DNA of 54,022 nucleotides from Acidobacteriota bacterium (GCA_003222895.1 QHXI01000077.1:1-54022); one strand, 5' to 3'. Numbered from the stretch's first letter, positions 7,966 through 17,662 are shown. Notes: a model not told the origin generated them from the sequence alone. A program made the numbers and translations.

Positions 7966-9411
7966 TCACAGGTTCTGCCTGTTCTTTAAGATCTTTACGA
8001 ACGAGGCTGAAACAAGTTCGTCGTGCGTCAGGCTCGTCAGCTTTGTCGCTTCTTCTTCCGTGACTGCGCCGCAATTGATCGCGCGTAAAAAATAATTCAG
8101 CAAGCCCTGGCCGGTGGCCGCATCGTCAAACACATCGCCCACCAACGTGGCCTTCGCAGCTTTCTCGACAAAGTTGCGCAAGCGTTCCGAAGCGGCGTCG
8201 AGACTTTCAAGAAAGAAAGCATAAACAGCGGCGTAACGTGTCGGCAGTTGCGCCGGATGCAAATCCCAGCCTTGATAGAAGCCCCCGGCCAGCGAATGTT
8301 GAATGTGACCGTAATGCAGCTTCCACGCGCGATGAACGACGGCGCGGTTCCCGTCAATTTGATCCTGCGTCAGCGGCGCGCCTTCCGCCGCGCGATGCGG
8401 GCCAACGGGCATGATGTTTGTCGCGCCGTCTGACAACCAGAGGCCGGTGCCGGCAAACGAGACTTGCATCATGTGCTTCGCAAAGTCACACGCGGGATGC
8501 AACATGTGCTGATGCGCGGCGGTGATGCTGCAACTGGCCGTGTAATCGTAAGTGCCGAAGTGTGCGGCGACGCATCTCGCGCGGGCGGCCTGCAACAGCA
8601 ACGGCAGATTGATTCGTCCTTCACTGTTAATGATCGACTGCGTCGTTTCGATCATCATTTCCATTTTCAATGAACCTGCGGCGAGTTCATTTTGCTTCTC
8701 CAGCAGATCGAAAATGTCGGCAAGCGCCGCAACTTGTTCAGGAGTGGTGATCTTTGGCAACGTAACGACAAAGTTATCCGGCAGTTTTCCATCGCTCTTT
8801 TCCAACAGCGCCGAAACGAAAATATCCAGCGTCTGCATGCTGCGCGCGCGCAGCTCTTCATTGAAGGGCTTAATGCGAATACCGATGAATGGCGGCAGAG
8901 TTTCCGCCTTCATTCCTTTGACAACTTCCGTCGCTGCCGACTCGGCATGGCCGTCTTCTTCGGCGTCGGGGCGATTGCCGTATCCGTCTTCAAAATCGAT
9001 CCGGAAATCTTCGACCGGCTCGCGCTTCAGTTTCTCATGAACTCGCGAATAAATTGTGTGCGCCAGCCACGCGGGTTTATTTTCTGCACGCACGGCGTCC
9101 GGCTCAGTTTCCACACGCTGTTTCAATCCGGTCGCGTAGTCGAGCACGTCAGGCAAGTCTTCAGACCGCGGCAAGCCGAGGGCGCGTGCGAACACCACAA
9201 AGTCGGAAGCGTTTTCTAACAAAGCGCGTTCAGCCACTTTGCCCAGGCGCGATGCCGAATCAGCGCGAAACAGATGCGCCCCGCCGTAGACGGTATGGAC
9301 CGGTTGTCGTCGTCCCGTTTCGCCCGGATAGCGCGCGTTGAATTCGGCGTTGGAAGAAGCTAAGGGTTTGATCGCGTCAGAGAGTGCAGCATCAGACAAA
9401 GAAATTTTCAT
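7966..9411 (-). CDS. DUF6986 / HpcH-HpaI aldolase-like enzyme
   Basis: The 481-residue soluble protein resembles proteins annotated as DUF6986 or phosphoenolpyruvate-binding enzymes of the citrate lyase beta/HpcH aldolase superfamily. Visible features include FRIDFEDGYGNRPDAEED (about 139-156, acidic residues of the metal/substrate type), FIGIRIKPFNEE, VTLPKI, MEMMIETTQSI and HFGTYDYTASC, which follow the order of strands in this TIM-barrel superfamily. The substrate is unknown. It is read away from the protease gene. Confidence 0.7.
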   Translation of the reverse strand: MKISLSDAALSDAIKPLASSNAEFNARYPGETGRRQPVHTVYGGAHLFRADSASRLGKVAERALLENASDFVVFARALGLPRSEDLPDVLDYATGLKQRVETEPDAVRAENKPAWLAHTIYSRVHEKLKREPVEDFRIDFEDGYGNRPDAEEDGHAESAATEVVKGMKAETLPPFIGIRIKPFNEELRARSMQTLDIFVSALLEKSDGKLPDNFVVTLPKITTPEQVAALADIFDLLEKQNELAAGSLKMEMMIETTQSIINSEGRINLPLLLQAARARCVAAHFGTYDYTASCSITAAHQHMLHPACDFAKHMMQVSFAGTGLWLSDGATNIMPVGPHRAAEGAPLTQDQIDGNRAVVHRAWKLHYGHIQHSLAGGFYQGWDLHPAQLPTRYAAVYAFFLESLDAASERLRNFVEKAAKATLVGDVFDDAATGQGLLNYFLRAINCGAVTEEEATKLTSLTHDELVSASFVKILKNRQNL

Positions 9412-9731
9412 CTACGTTCACAAAAAGTTTCAGTTTCGGGGTTGCCTCGTGACTTTAGTACCAAACTCCGGTGCGTCGCAACTTGCGATCGGATCGCCCG
9501 CGGCGATGTACTGGTTAATTCTATTCTTGCACCCGCGTGTGGCGCGCAGGTCGGGTAGAGATGGTCGTGCCAATTTCTGACTGCCACGATCTTTTGCCGA
9601 AAGTTGTTGACGTGCTTCGCCGTGAGTCGTTAGTATTTTCTTTGCCCGTTAACGACCTCTCACTGATGCCGGTCCAGAGTCATGAGGTGAATAAAATTCC
9701 GACCGACAACTTGACAGCCAAAGGATGAAGT
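9412..9731. other. 320-bp spacer between divergent genes
   Basis: This spacer separates the DUF6986 gene (minus) and the protease gene (plus). No ORF with a convincing start, no hairpin and no dispersed repeat was recognised. It must hold the promoters of both genes, but no consensus pair with good spacing stood out. Confidence 0.5.
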
Positions 9732-11801
9732 ATGAAGCAATCTCGTCCGCGCGAATCGTCTCGCCGAACAAATCAATTCCGCAGTCCTCGAACTCTTTTA
9801 ACTTTCGCATTTGCGGCGCTGCTGCTCGGGTGCTTATCAATTGCAAATTTGTACTCACGTCAAGTTGGAGCTCAGGACCTCCGCGCGCGCTTTCAACAGG
9901 ATCTGGGCCAGGTGTTTTCGGCGCACGAAGAAATCAGTCTCGATCCGCGCACCATCGCCCAACAAGTCCGAGCGAGTGGCCGGATCTCGCTGGTGACGCC
10001 GGCGCATGATTTCGAACTGCAGCTTCAGCCAAACGATTTGCGTGCGCCAAACTATCGCGCCGAAGAAGTCGGCCCAGACGGTATTACGCGCGAGGTTGCG
10101 ATGCCGGCCCCGTCAACTTACAAGGGCAATCTTCAGGACGTCTGGGGAAGCGATGCGCGGTTCACGGTCCATGAAAACGAGGTTGAGGGCATGATCGTGA
10201 GCTCGGGTGATTCCTACTTTCTTGAGCCGGCTCAGAAATATTCCCGGGTGGCGCAGTCGAGTGATTATGTGCTCTACAAATCATCTGATGTGCGACCGGA
10301 CATCGTGCGCACCTGCGCCACGACACTCGAGGAGCAGGTAACAGCGGGCGCCAAACAATTCATGTCGAGCGCGACCACCGGCGTCGCGCCCGCCGTCTTT
10401 TCGCCGTTCAAGGTGGTTGAGATCGCGACCGACGCCGATTTCGAATACACAAATGCGCTCGGCAATTCGGCCGCGGCGAACAGCGACATCCTGAGCATCA
10501 TGAATTCGGTTCAGGGAATTTATCAGCGCGATATCGGACTCACTTTCACGGTGACTTTTCAGCACACGTGGACGAGCGCCGATCCTTACGGCGCAAGCGG
10601 CACGGGCGCGGTGGCTGTTCTCAACGCATTCACGAATTACTGGAATGCGAACTTCACGACCACACCGCGCGACGTTGCGCACCTGTGGACCGGCAAAAAT
10701 TTGGGCGGACCTAACGGCGTCGCATGGACCGGCGTTGTCTGTCTTGATCTTTCGCACGCCTATGGAATTTCTGATCTGGAAACAGTAGCGCCGTTCCGCG
10801 TGGGAATTCCCGCACACGAGATTGGCCACAACTTCAATGCCAGCCACTGCGACGGCCAGGCTGGATGTGACAACACGATCATGGTGGCCACGCAGACACA
10901 GTCGAACACGCTTACGTTCTGCGCGTTTTCTGTGAACGAGATCACGAACTTTGTAAATGCAAATTCGAGTTGTCTGAGCAGTCCGGCCATCGGCAATCCG
11001 ATCGATCAATCCGACTTTTTCGTACGCCAGCATTACTCGGACTTTCTGGGGCGAAGTCCGGATCAATCGGGCCTGGATTTCTGGACGAAGCAAATCACTG
11101 ATTGCGGTAACAACGCGCAATGCGTCGAAGTGCGGCGCATCAATGTGTCCGCGTCATTCTTTCTCTCGATTGAATTTCAGACCACCGGTTATCTCGTCGA
11201 GCGGACTTACAAGACTGCTTATGGAGATGACACTAAGACTTCGACTTTCCAGGGAACTCACAGCCTGAAAGTGCCGATCGTTCGGTTCAGCGAATTTCTC
11301 GCCGACTCGCGTCAAGTGGCGAACGGAGTGATCGTCGGCCAGGGCGATTGGCAGACAACTTTAGAGAATAACAAGGTTGCTTACTTCAATGCCTTTGTGC
11401 AGACGCCGCGATTTACCAGCGCCTATCCCTCGACGGTGTTGCCGACTACGTTCGTTCATACTTTGAACCAGAATGCGGGCAGCCCTTTGTCGACTTCGGA
11501 AGAGACACAATTGGCGGCGGAAAACACGACGGGCTTGAAATCACGAGCGCAGGTGGTTAGGCAAATCGCAGAGCATCCAAACCTGGCGAGCGCCGAGCTT
11601 AATCGCGCCTTCGTTTTGATGGAGTATTTTGGTTACCTGCGCCGCAATCCGGATGATGCGCCCGAAAGCACGCGCGATTACACCGGCTACGATTTCTGGT
11701 TGACCAAGCTGGTCCAATTCAACGGTAACTATATCAACGCTGAGATGGTGAAAGCGTTCTTAAGTTCAACTGAGTATCGCCAACGCTTTGGTACGCCTTA
11801 A
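9732..11801 (+). CDS. secreted metzincin-type zinc metalloprotease with C-terminal DUF4214
   Basis: The 689-residue protein starts at ATG 9732 behind AAGGA. A hydrophobic segment (about 21-42) after an Arg-rich start suggests export or membrane anchoring. A pro-region follows, then HEIGHNFNASH at about 362-372: the HExxHxxxxxH zinc motif with Asn in place of the common Gly, and a later IM that could be the Met-turn (NTIMVAT). Cys residues cluster around the active site. The C-terminal part has DUF4214-like segments (YSDFLGRSPDQSGLDFW; YFGYLRRNPDD). Extracellular proteolysis is inferred from these features; the substrate is unknown. Confidence 0.8.
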   Translation: MKQSRPRESSRRTNQFRSPRTLLTFAFAALLLGCLSIANLYSRQVGAQDLRARFQQDLGQVFSAHEEISLDPRTIAQQVRASGRISLVTPAHDFELQLQPNDLRAPNYRAEEVGPDGITREVAMPAPSTYKGNLQDVWGSDARFTVHENEVEGMIVSSGDSYFLEPAQKYSRVAQSSDYVLYKSSDVRPDIVRTCATTLEEQVTAGAKQFMSSATTGVAPAVFSPFKVVEIATDADFEYTNALGNSAAANSDILSIMNSVQGIYQRDIGLTFTVTFQHTWTSADPYGASGTGAVAVLNAFTNYWNANFTTTPRDVAHLWTGKNLGGPNGVAWTGVVCLDLSHAYGISDLETVAPFRVGIPAHEIGHNFNASHCDGQAGCDNTIMVATQTQSNTLTFCAFSVNEITNFVNANSSCLSSPAIGNPIDQSDFFVRQHYSDFLGRSPDQSGLDFWTKQITDCGNNAQCVEVRRINVSASFFLSIEFQTTGYLVERTYKTAYGDDTKTSTFQGTHSLKVPIVRFSEFLADSRQVANGVIVGQGDWQTTLENNKVAYFNAFVQTPRFTSAYPSTVLPTTFVHTLNQNAGSPLSTSEETQLAAENTTGLKSRAQVVRQIAEHPNLASAELNRAFVLMEYFGYLRRNPDDAPESTRDYTGYDFWLTKLVQFNGNYINAEMVKAFLSSTEYRQRFGTP

Positions 11802-11906
11802 AGGTCGCTTTAAACCGGCAAGGCCCTTTGGAGCGTCGATGAAAGTGCGCAGTCCCGCGCCTTTGCTCTTTCGCGTTTTCCGTTTGCGCACTAGAATACG
11901 CCCGCG

Positions 11907-14333
11907 ATGATCGGGCAGCTCTTCGGCAACTACAAAATTACCCACAAATTGGGCGCGGGCGGTCAAGGTACCGTTTATAAAGCTGTCGATCAGAAGCTTG
12001 GACGTACCGTCGTCATCAAGGTTTTGCCCGCCGAACTCACCGTCAAAGATACCAACCTGAAACGTTTCGAACGCGAAGCACGGCTGGCTTCATCGCTCGA
12101 CCATCCGAACATCTGCACGATCTTCGATATGGATGAGACTAACGGGCTGCATTACATCGCGATGCAGTACATCGAAGGCAAGAACGTGCGGCAGCTTTGC
12201 AATGGACGGCCGCTTGAACTCGACAGCGCGCTGCGCATCGGAATTCAAGTGATTGACGCGCTCTCCTCAGCTCACGCGCGCGGCATCATTCACCGCGACA
12301 TCAAATCCGGTAACGTGATGGTGACTGACAGTGGCCAGGTCAAGATTTTGGATTTTGGTCTGGCGAAGCTGCTGGATGAAGACGAAACGCACGGTGGTAT
12401 CGATCGAACGCAGTTGACTGAGATCGGCGTGCCTTATGGAACTGCGACTTACGCCGCGCCCGAGCAGGCGATGGGCTCTCATGTCGACGCGCGCGCCGAT
12501 ATTTTTTCGACCGGCGTCTTGCTTTACGAAATGCTCACAGGAACATGGCCGTTCCGCGGCAAGTCAACCGTCGATGTGCGCCACGCCGTGATTCATGATC
12601 AGCCAAAGCCGTTGGCAGAGATGCGGCCCGGCGCGACACCGACGCGCCTGCAACAAATTCTCGATAGGGCTTTGCAGAAAGATCCGCGCGATCGTTATCA
12701 GAAGATTGGGGAAATGGGTGACGAGTTGCGCAAAGTTCTGCAGGACGTTTCGTCCGGCGCCCCGATGGATGTTGCCGCCGCGCCGAAACATCTGGGCGGC
12801 GCGACGCCCGTGGGTCGCGCGATGCGTTGGTTGAAAAAGTTGGGTGGCGGTAAAGAGACGCCGACCAGCTCGCCGCAATTTACTTCAAAGTCGCATACCG
12901 ACGCGCCGGATGTAACTTCGATTACAGTCACGGATCGCGAGAAGAAAAGTCTCGCGGTGCTTCCTTTCAAAAATCTCAACAACGATCCAGCGACCAGCTT
13001 CTACGAATTCGCCCTGGCCGATGCGGTGATCACCGAACTTGCGCGCATTCGATCTCTGGTGGTGCGCCCGTCGTCGGTGATGTCGAAATATCAGGGGCAA
13101 GTCGTCGATCCGGCTGACGTAGGTCGGGAGCTGAACGTCGAAGCGGTTTTGTCGGCCGGGTTTCTCGCCGTTGGCGAGCGCTTTCGCGTGAACGCGCAAC
13201 TTCTGGATGTGAAGAGCGGCGAGATCATCTGGAGCGATCGCGTCGATGCTTCCGCCGAAGACATCATCGCGGTTCAGGACGAAATCACGAAACGGATCGT
13301 CGACGGTTTGCGACTTGAGTTGAGCCCGGACGAGCAAGCAGGCCTGGCGCAACCGACGACCGTCAATGCCGAAGCGTACGAAGAATATTTGCGTGGCCGC
13401 GATCGATTTGCGCGTTTTATCTTTCGCACCGTTGCCGAAGAGGATTGCAACGCAGCGATCGCGCATTTTTCGCGGGCGATCGAATTGGATCCGGAATTCG
13501 GTTTAGCCTATGACGGCCTGGGCGCTTGTCATGTGAATCGGGTGTTCAAAGGCTTGGGCGGGGCGGATGATTTCGAAAAAGCGGAAGCGGCATTCAAGCA
13601 TGCGCTGACTAACGATGCGCACATAATCGAAGCGCGGATGCTGATGGTTTTCTGTTACTTGTGGCGCGGGCAGAAACAAAAAGCACGCGAAGAAGTGACG
13701 CGCATGCGCCGCGAAGCGCCGAACGAAGCCGTCGTACATTTCGTTAAAGCGACGCTTCACCGTCTTGACGGCGACTATGATCGCGCCTTGCGCAGCTACG
13801 ATCGTTTGGTGCATCTCGATCCAGCCGCGTTTGTGGTTGTCAGCTACAACCGCGCGCTGATCTTTCTTTACGAGAATAAACTCGACGAAGCGCAGCGCGA
13901 ATTGGATCGGGCAGCCTCGGTCGAACCGAACAATCCTTTGCTGCGTGGGGTCCGGGCGCTCGTGATGTATTACCGTGGCGAGATCGACGCGGCCGCGAAT
14001 TTGTTGCGCGAAGTTCTCTCCGCCCATCCAAATCTTTATGGCCTTCGCCCGACGCTGGCGATGTGCCTGGTCAAGCAGGCAAAACCCGAAGCCGCGCGTT
14101 TGGAATTGAATGATGGTGTGAAGCGCACCGCCTCAGTCGATCCGGACATCGCCTATGCAGTCGCAGCTGTCTTCGCGTTGCTCAATGAAAGTGACGAAGC
14201 TTTCGATTGGCTCCATCGATCGGTGGCGTTAGGTAATGAAAACAAAATCTTGTTTGAGCACGATCCGAATCTTGCGTCATTGCGGGATGATCTGAGGTTT
14301 GGAGAGCTTATGCGGTCGTTACGGTCCGCATGA
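11907..14333 (+). CDS. Ser/Thr protein kinase with TolB-like and TPR regions
   Basis: The 808-residue protein has a complete kinase domain at about 8-270: glycine loop GAGGQG, HRDIKSGN (about 129-136; Ser replaces the usual Pro), DFGLAKLL and APEQ. A basic linker leads to a TolB/CadC-associated type region (about 345-475: KSLAVLPFKNL, GRELNVEAVLSAGF, WSDRVDA). TPR-like helical repeats follow (about 487-800). No membrane segment was seen, unlike many bacterial kinases of this class, so it is probably cytosolic. The stop codon TGA and the last Ser-Ala codons fall in repeat A (14323-14368). Confidence 0.85.
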   Translation: MIGQLFGNYKITHKLGAGGQGTVYKAVDQKLGRTVVIKVLPAELTVKDTNLKRFEREARLASSLDHPNICTIFDMDETNGLHYIAMQYIEGKNVRQLCNGRPLELDSALRIGIQVIDALSSAHARGIIHRDIKSGNVMVTDSGQVKILDFGLAKLLDEDETHGGIDRTQLTEIGVPYGTATYAAPEQAMGSHVDARADIFSTGVLLYEMLTGTWPFRGKSTVDVRHAVIHDQPKPLAEMRPGATPTRLQQILDRALQKDPRDRYQKIGEMGDELRKVLQDVSSGAPMDVAAAPKHLGGATPVGRAMRWLKKLGGGKETPTSSPQFTSKSHTDAPDVTSITVTDREKKSLAVLPFKNLNNDPATSFYEFALADAVITELARIRSLVVRPSSVMSKYQGQVVDPADVGRELNVEAVLSAGFLAVGERFRVNAQLLDVKSGEIIWSDRVDASAEDIIAVQDEITKRIVDGLRLELSPDEQAGLAQPTTVNAEAYEEYLRGRDRFARFIFRTVAEEDCNAAIAHFSRAIELDPEFGLAYDGLGACHVNRVFKGLGGADDFEKAEAAFKHALTNDAHIIEARMLMVFCYLWRGQKQKAREEVTRMRREAPNEAVVHFVKATLHRLDGDYDRALRSYDRLVHLDPAAFVVVSYNRALIFLYENKLDEAQRELDRAASVEPNNPLLRGVRALVMYYRGEIDAAANLLREVLSAHPNLYGLRPTLAMCLVKQAKPEAARLELNDGVKRTASVDPDIAYAVAAVFALLNESDEAFDWLHRSVALGNENKILFEHDPNLASLRDDLRFGELMRSLRSA

Positions 14334-14368
14334 GCGGATGGTACTGACTCGCTCACGCGGATGGTACC
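14323..14368. repeat. dispersed repeat A, compact copy
   Basis: GGTCCGCATGAGCGGATGGT...ACTGACTCGCTCACGCGGATGGTACC contains two repeat A units in direct orientation. It begins inside the kinase gene, supplies its TGA stop, and ends 26 bp before the FabH-like start. Confidence 0.65.
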
Positions 14369-14394
14369 AACCTTTGTTATAGTATCCCTCAACC

Positions 14395-15417
14395 ATGACC
14401 CAACGCGCGGCCATCAAGGCAATCAGATCTTTCTTACCTGAAAAGAAATTGACCAACGAACAACTTGCCGAGCAGTTTGGCGGCTGGCACGCCAGCCAGA
14501 TCTTTTCGAAGACCGGCGTGGCGGTGCGCGGCGTTGCGGCGGACGACGAATGCGCGTCGGATCTCGGAATTGCCGCGGCCAAACGTCTGTTTGATGAAGG
14601 TGTTTGCTCGCCCGATGAAATCGATTTTTTGATCTTCTGTACACAGAGTCCGGACTATTTCACGCCGACGACGGCGTGTCTGATGCAGAACAGTCTGGGC
14701 CTGCGCACCAGTTGCGGCGCCGTCGATATCAATCAGGGATGTTCGGGATACATCTATGGCCTGGCGCTGGCGAAAAGTCTGGTGGAAGCGGGAACGGCGT
14801 CGACGGTACTGCTGGTGACGGCGGACACGTACATGAAGTTCATTAATCGCCGCGATCGATCGTTGCTGACTCTGTTCGGTGACGGAGCGGCGGCGACGTT
14901 GATTCGATCGGTTGAGTCCGAAGATGAATTGCTTGGGCCCTTTGTGCTGGGCACCGATGGGCGCGGCGCGAATCAAATCATCGTGAAGGCCGGCGGGTTG
15001 CGTTGCCGGACAACGGCCGAAACCGCAGTCGAGAAAGAAGACAGCAGCGGCAACTGGCGTTCGGATGAAAACCTGTACATGGATGGCGGCGACGTCTTCA
15101 GCTTTGCCTTGCGGACTGTGCCGCCGACACTGCAACAGCTTCTGGAAAAATCCGGATTGACTCTCGATCAAATTGATTTTCTGGTTCCACATCAGGCAAA
15201 CAAGTTCGTTCTGGAACGCCTGCGCGCGAAGCTGAAATTTCCGGCTGATAAGTTTTGGATCGATATGGAGAATTGCGGCAACACGGTTTCATCGACGATC
15301 CCGATCGCGCTTGAGAGCGCGCTACAGCAAGGCCGCATCAAGGCCGGCGACCGCGTTGCACTGGTCGGCTTCGGCGTCGGCTATTCCTGGGGCGCGACGA
15401 TGATGAAGATCGGTTGA
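14395..15417 (+). CDS. fabH: 3-oxoacyl-ACP synthase III family protein (FabH-like)
   Basis: The 340-residue protein has the complete KAS III triad: Cys116 in NQGCSGY, His266 in PHQAN and Asn296 in GNTVSS. Other landmarks are FGDGAAAT and a C-terminal VGFGVGYSWGA glycine loop. KAS III enzymes condense acyl-CoA with malonyl-ACP or, in divergent members, transfer acyl groups. The next genes are an AAC(3)-fold acetyltransferase and a polysaccharide deacetylase, and there are no other fatty-acid synthesis genes. A role in acylating a surface glycan or specialised lipid is therefore as likely as primary fatty-acid initiation. No clear ribosome site precedes ATG 14395. Confidence 0.8.
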   Translation: MTQRAAIKAIRSFLPEKKLTNEQLAEQFGGWHASQIFSKTGVAVRGVAADDECASDLGIAAAKRLFDEGVCSPDEIDFLIFCTQSPDYFTPTTACLMQNSLGLRTSCGAVDINQGCSGYIYGLALAKSLVEAGTASTVLLVTADTYMKFINRRDRSLLTLFGDGAAATLIRSVESEDELLGPFVLGTDGRGANQIIVKAGGLRCRTTAETAVEKEDSSGNWRSDENLYMDGGDVFSFALRTVPPTLQQLLEKSGLTLDQIDFLVPHQANKFVLERLRAKLKFPADKFWIDMENCGNTVSSTIPIALESALQQGRIKAGDRVALVGFGVGYSWGATMMKIG

Positions 15418-15434
15418 AAGCGGCGAGCGTAGAG

Positions 15435-15506
15435 GTCAGTACCGCCTGCGTCAGCAGGTGGATAAGAAAGCCCCTTAACCCATCCGCTGACGCGGATGGT
15501 ACTGAC
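15435..15506. repeat. dispersed repeat A, inverted pair
   Basis: GTCAGTACCGCCTGCGTCAG...CAGGTGG (15435-15461) and CCATCCGCTGACGCGGATGG...TACTGAC (15479-15506) fill most of the spacer between the FabH-like and acetyltransferase genes. Confidence 0.75.
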
Positions 15507-15530
15507 TCTTATCCAGCGTGAACTGAATCC

Positions 15531-16421
15531 ATGAATCTGCAAGAACTTGCCAAGTCAATCCTCCCCGATCGCGCGTTCGCTTCTCTTCGTCACGCAAAGT
15601 GGGAGCGCGAGCGCCGTCGCGTTGCTGCACTTCCACCATTGACCGAAGAAGATTTTCGCGAAATTCTGCGTGGTGATTTGAACCTCAGCGATGGTGATTT
15701 GGTTTACGTTCACAGCGGTATGGACGGACTGAACCTCGACTTTCCGTTCTACCGAATTCTGTTTCTGATTCAGGAAGTGATTGGCGAACGCGGCACCGTC
15801 GTGTTCCCGACTTACCCCAATCACCGCATCTCTTCCTACGAATGGTTGAAGCAGGAAAATGTTTTCGACATTCGTCGCACTTTGTCTTACACCGGAATTC
15901 TGACTGAGTTCGCGCGCCGGCAACGGAAAGCGATTCGCAGTTTACATCCGACAAAATCCGTCTGCGCGATTGGTCCAGCAGCGAAGGAACTGACCGCGAC
16001 GCATCACTTGTCGCCTTATCCGTACGATACAAACAGTCCTTATTACAAACTGATTGAAGGTGGCGGAAAGATCATTGGACTCGGCACGACGACGAATTAC
16101 ATTTCGTTTGGCTATTGCGTCGACGACGCATTCAAAGAAGAATTTCCCGTGCGCGTCTATCACCACGAAATCTTCGCGGCCCCGTGCATCAATTACGAAG
16201 GCGAGCGGGAAATCGTCGAGACTTACGCGCACGACATGACGACGACGGTTCATCCCGACATGCCGCCGTGGATGCGAAAGCACGTTTCCGAAGAAAGTTG
16301 TCGCGATCTGAACGTACGCGGAATGAAATTCTTTCGAGCGGCGGCCCCGAAGCTATTTGCCGAGATGATGGAATTGGCGCAGCAGGGAATCATCGCGTAT
16401 CCACGATCGGTTTGGAAGTGA
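15531..16421 (+). CDS. AAC(3)-fold N-acetyltransferase, probably acting on a sugar
   Basis: The 296-residue protein follows the aminoglycoside N3-acetyltransferase fold: LVYVHSGMDGL, GTVVFPTYP, a TGILTEFARR segment, RSLHPTKSVCAIGP and IIGLGTTTNYISFGY. The family uses acetyl-CoA to acetylate amino groups. The neighbours (polysaccharide deacetylase, glycosyltransferases, asparagine synthase, nucleotide-sugar dehydrogenase) point to an amino-sugar substrate in surface-glycan synthesis, not to antibiotic resistance. It is cytosolic, with no signal peptide. Confidence 0.75.
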   Translation: MNLQELAKSILPDRAFASLRHAKWERERRRVAALPPLTEEDFREILRGDLNLSDGDLVYVHSGMDGLNLDFPFYRILFLIQEVIGERGTVVFPTYPNHRISSYEWLKQENVFDIRRTLSYTGILTEFARRQRKAIRSLHPTKSVCAIGPAAKELTATHHLSPYPYDTNSPYYKLIEGGGKIIGLGTTTNYISFGYCVDDAFKEEFPVRVYHHEIFAAPCINYEGEREIVETYAHDMTTTVHPDMPPWMRKHVSEESCRDLNVRGMKFFRAAAPKLFAEMMELAQQGIIAYPRSVWK

Positions 16422-16431
16422 ACGGATGGTC

Positions 16432-16534
16432 AGCCACAGATTTACACAGATGGACACAGATAAGAATCGGAACACCAAACATAGGCGGATTCATTTCCTC
16501 AATATCTGTGCAAATCTGTGTTTATCTGTGGCTT
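16432..16534. repeat. dispersed repeat G (CCACAGATTTACACAGAT type), inverted pair
   Basis: AGCCACAGATTTACACAGAT...GGACACAGATAAG (16432-16464) is mirrored by ATATCTGTGCAAATCTGTGT...TTATCTGTGGCT (16502-16534). The right arm overlaps the 3' end of the deacetylase gene and supplies its TAA stop. Related copies are at 17663-17756 and 23061-23158. Confidence 0.75.
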
Positions 16535-17649
16535 GTCTCTGCCGTTCTTACCTGAAACTCGCCGCCCCGAAATTTTCCCGCAATCTCACTTAACGTTATG
16601 AACTCGATATCTTCCGCTCCCGCACAATCGCCGACAAATCTCTCAAGTCCACTCCAGTCGCGAATATCTTTCGGATGATTTGTGATCACCACCGGAAGTT
16701 TCGGCAGGCCGGTTTCACGAGCGCCTCGACGAATCGAGCGAATCATCTCTTCCATCAACGGATAGTTCAGGCGTCCCGTGTCCGAGACAAAGTATTTTCC
16801 TTTGAGCGCAGGTTCGATCAGCTTCTCGTAGACGCGACCGAGGCCGCGCCGCTTGGAATCTAATCGCGGTGTTGGTGATGCCGCGGCGATTGATTTCGAT
16901 TTCTGATCTAGCAAGCGATTTCCTACTAAAGCGAGATTCTGCTTCGTCACCTCAACTCGCGATCCATAAAAATGATTCAAAGGGACGCAAACGATTCGCT
17001 CGCGCCGAACAGAAACTCGTCGTGCATCGTCCATCCGTGGATAGTAAGGAAGGAACGGTTCGTCACAATCGCGATAGTCCAGCTGCAGCGTGTTGTTGTT
17101 CAGAGAGAAGCCGGGCGCGACGCTGACGTCAACTTCGATTCCTAAATCTGCAAGCGAGGATAACAAGTGCGCCGATGGAGCGATGGCCAGAGCGCTGCCG
17201 CGAAACGCGACGCTGCGATAAGTATGATCGAGCGGGCGCAAGAGATTCTCGAGATAAAGTTTGCATTGCGCGATCATCGTTTTCGCGCGGTCCGGATCGT
17301 ACTTAAGCAGCGACCATTCGCCGCGCAATTCCCACTCTCCGTCTTCATACTTCGCATCCGACCATTGCGAGTGCAGATGCAGTTGCACGTCATGACCCTG
17401 ACGAAAAGCTTCGCGCGTGTGGTCGTCCCATGAATCCGCTAACGCTTTCAATTCCGAATGATCGTTCTGGAGACTGCGGAACTTGGTCTGTTGCATCACG
17501 TCGGGCATGAACGTAGTTCGCGCGCCGAACTTCGCATAGACATTCAGCAAGCGGCGCAGCGGCGCGAACTGAATTTCTTCAATATCACCCGAACCGTCGC
17601 CGCGAAGTTCCCAATCGTGAGTGAGCGCAAGATAGATCGTCGTCGTCAT
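16522..17649 (-). CDS. polysaccharide deacetylase-like protein
   Basis: The 375-residue protein starts MTTTIYLALTHDWE, where the Asp matches the first NodB-type metal/base residue. It continues with FGARTTFMPD and a metal-site-like DVQLHLHSQW at about 84-93. FRGSALAIAPS and VVITNHPKD complete a plausible carbohydrate esterase 4 layout. No signal peptide is seen, so it may act on a cytoplasmic glycan precursor. The last four residues (TSHR) and stop come from repeat G. It is convergent with the acetyltransferase gene and divergent from the next glycosyltransferase. Confidence 0.7.
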   Translation of the reverse strand: MTTTIYLALTHDWELRGDGSGDIEEIQFAPLRRLLNVYAKFGARTTFMPDVMQQTKFRSLQNDHSELKALADSWDDHTREAFRQGHDVQLHLHSQWSDAKYEDGEWELRGEWSLLKYDPDRAKTMIAQCKLYLENLLRPLDHTYRSVAFRGSALAIAPSAHLLSSLADLGIEVDVSVAPGFSLNNNTLQLDYRDCDEPFLPYYPRMDDARRVSVRRERIVCVPLNHFYGSRVEVTKQNLALVGNRLLDQKSKSIAAASPTPRLDSKRRGLGRVYEKLIEPALKGKYFVSDTGRLNYPLMEEMIRSIRRGARETGLPKLPVVITNHPKDIRDWSGLERFVGDCAGAEDIEFITLSEIAGKFRGGEFQVRTAETSHR

Positions 17650-17662
17650 AGGTCACAGCGGT

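Noticed and set aside
10281-11120. 279-codon open frame on the minus strand inside the protease gene
   Set aside because: It lies wholly inside a protein with clear zinc-protease motifs, has no recognisable domain and an Arg-rich antisense composition.
14434-15192. 252-codon minus-strand frame inside the FabH-like gene
   Set aside because: It is an antisense shadow of a gene with a complete catalytic triad.
15531-16421. antibiotic resistance gene
   Set aside because: The AAC(3) fold is clear, but the setting is glycan synthesis and no resistance genes or mobile elements are next to it, so a sugar substrate is more likely.
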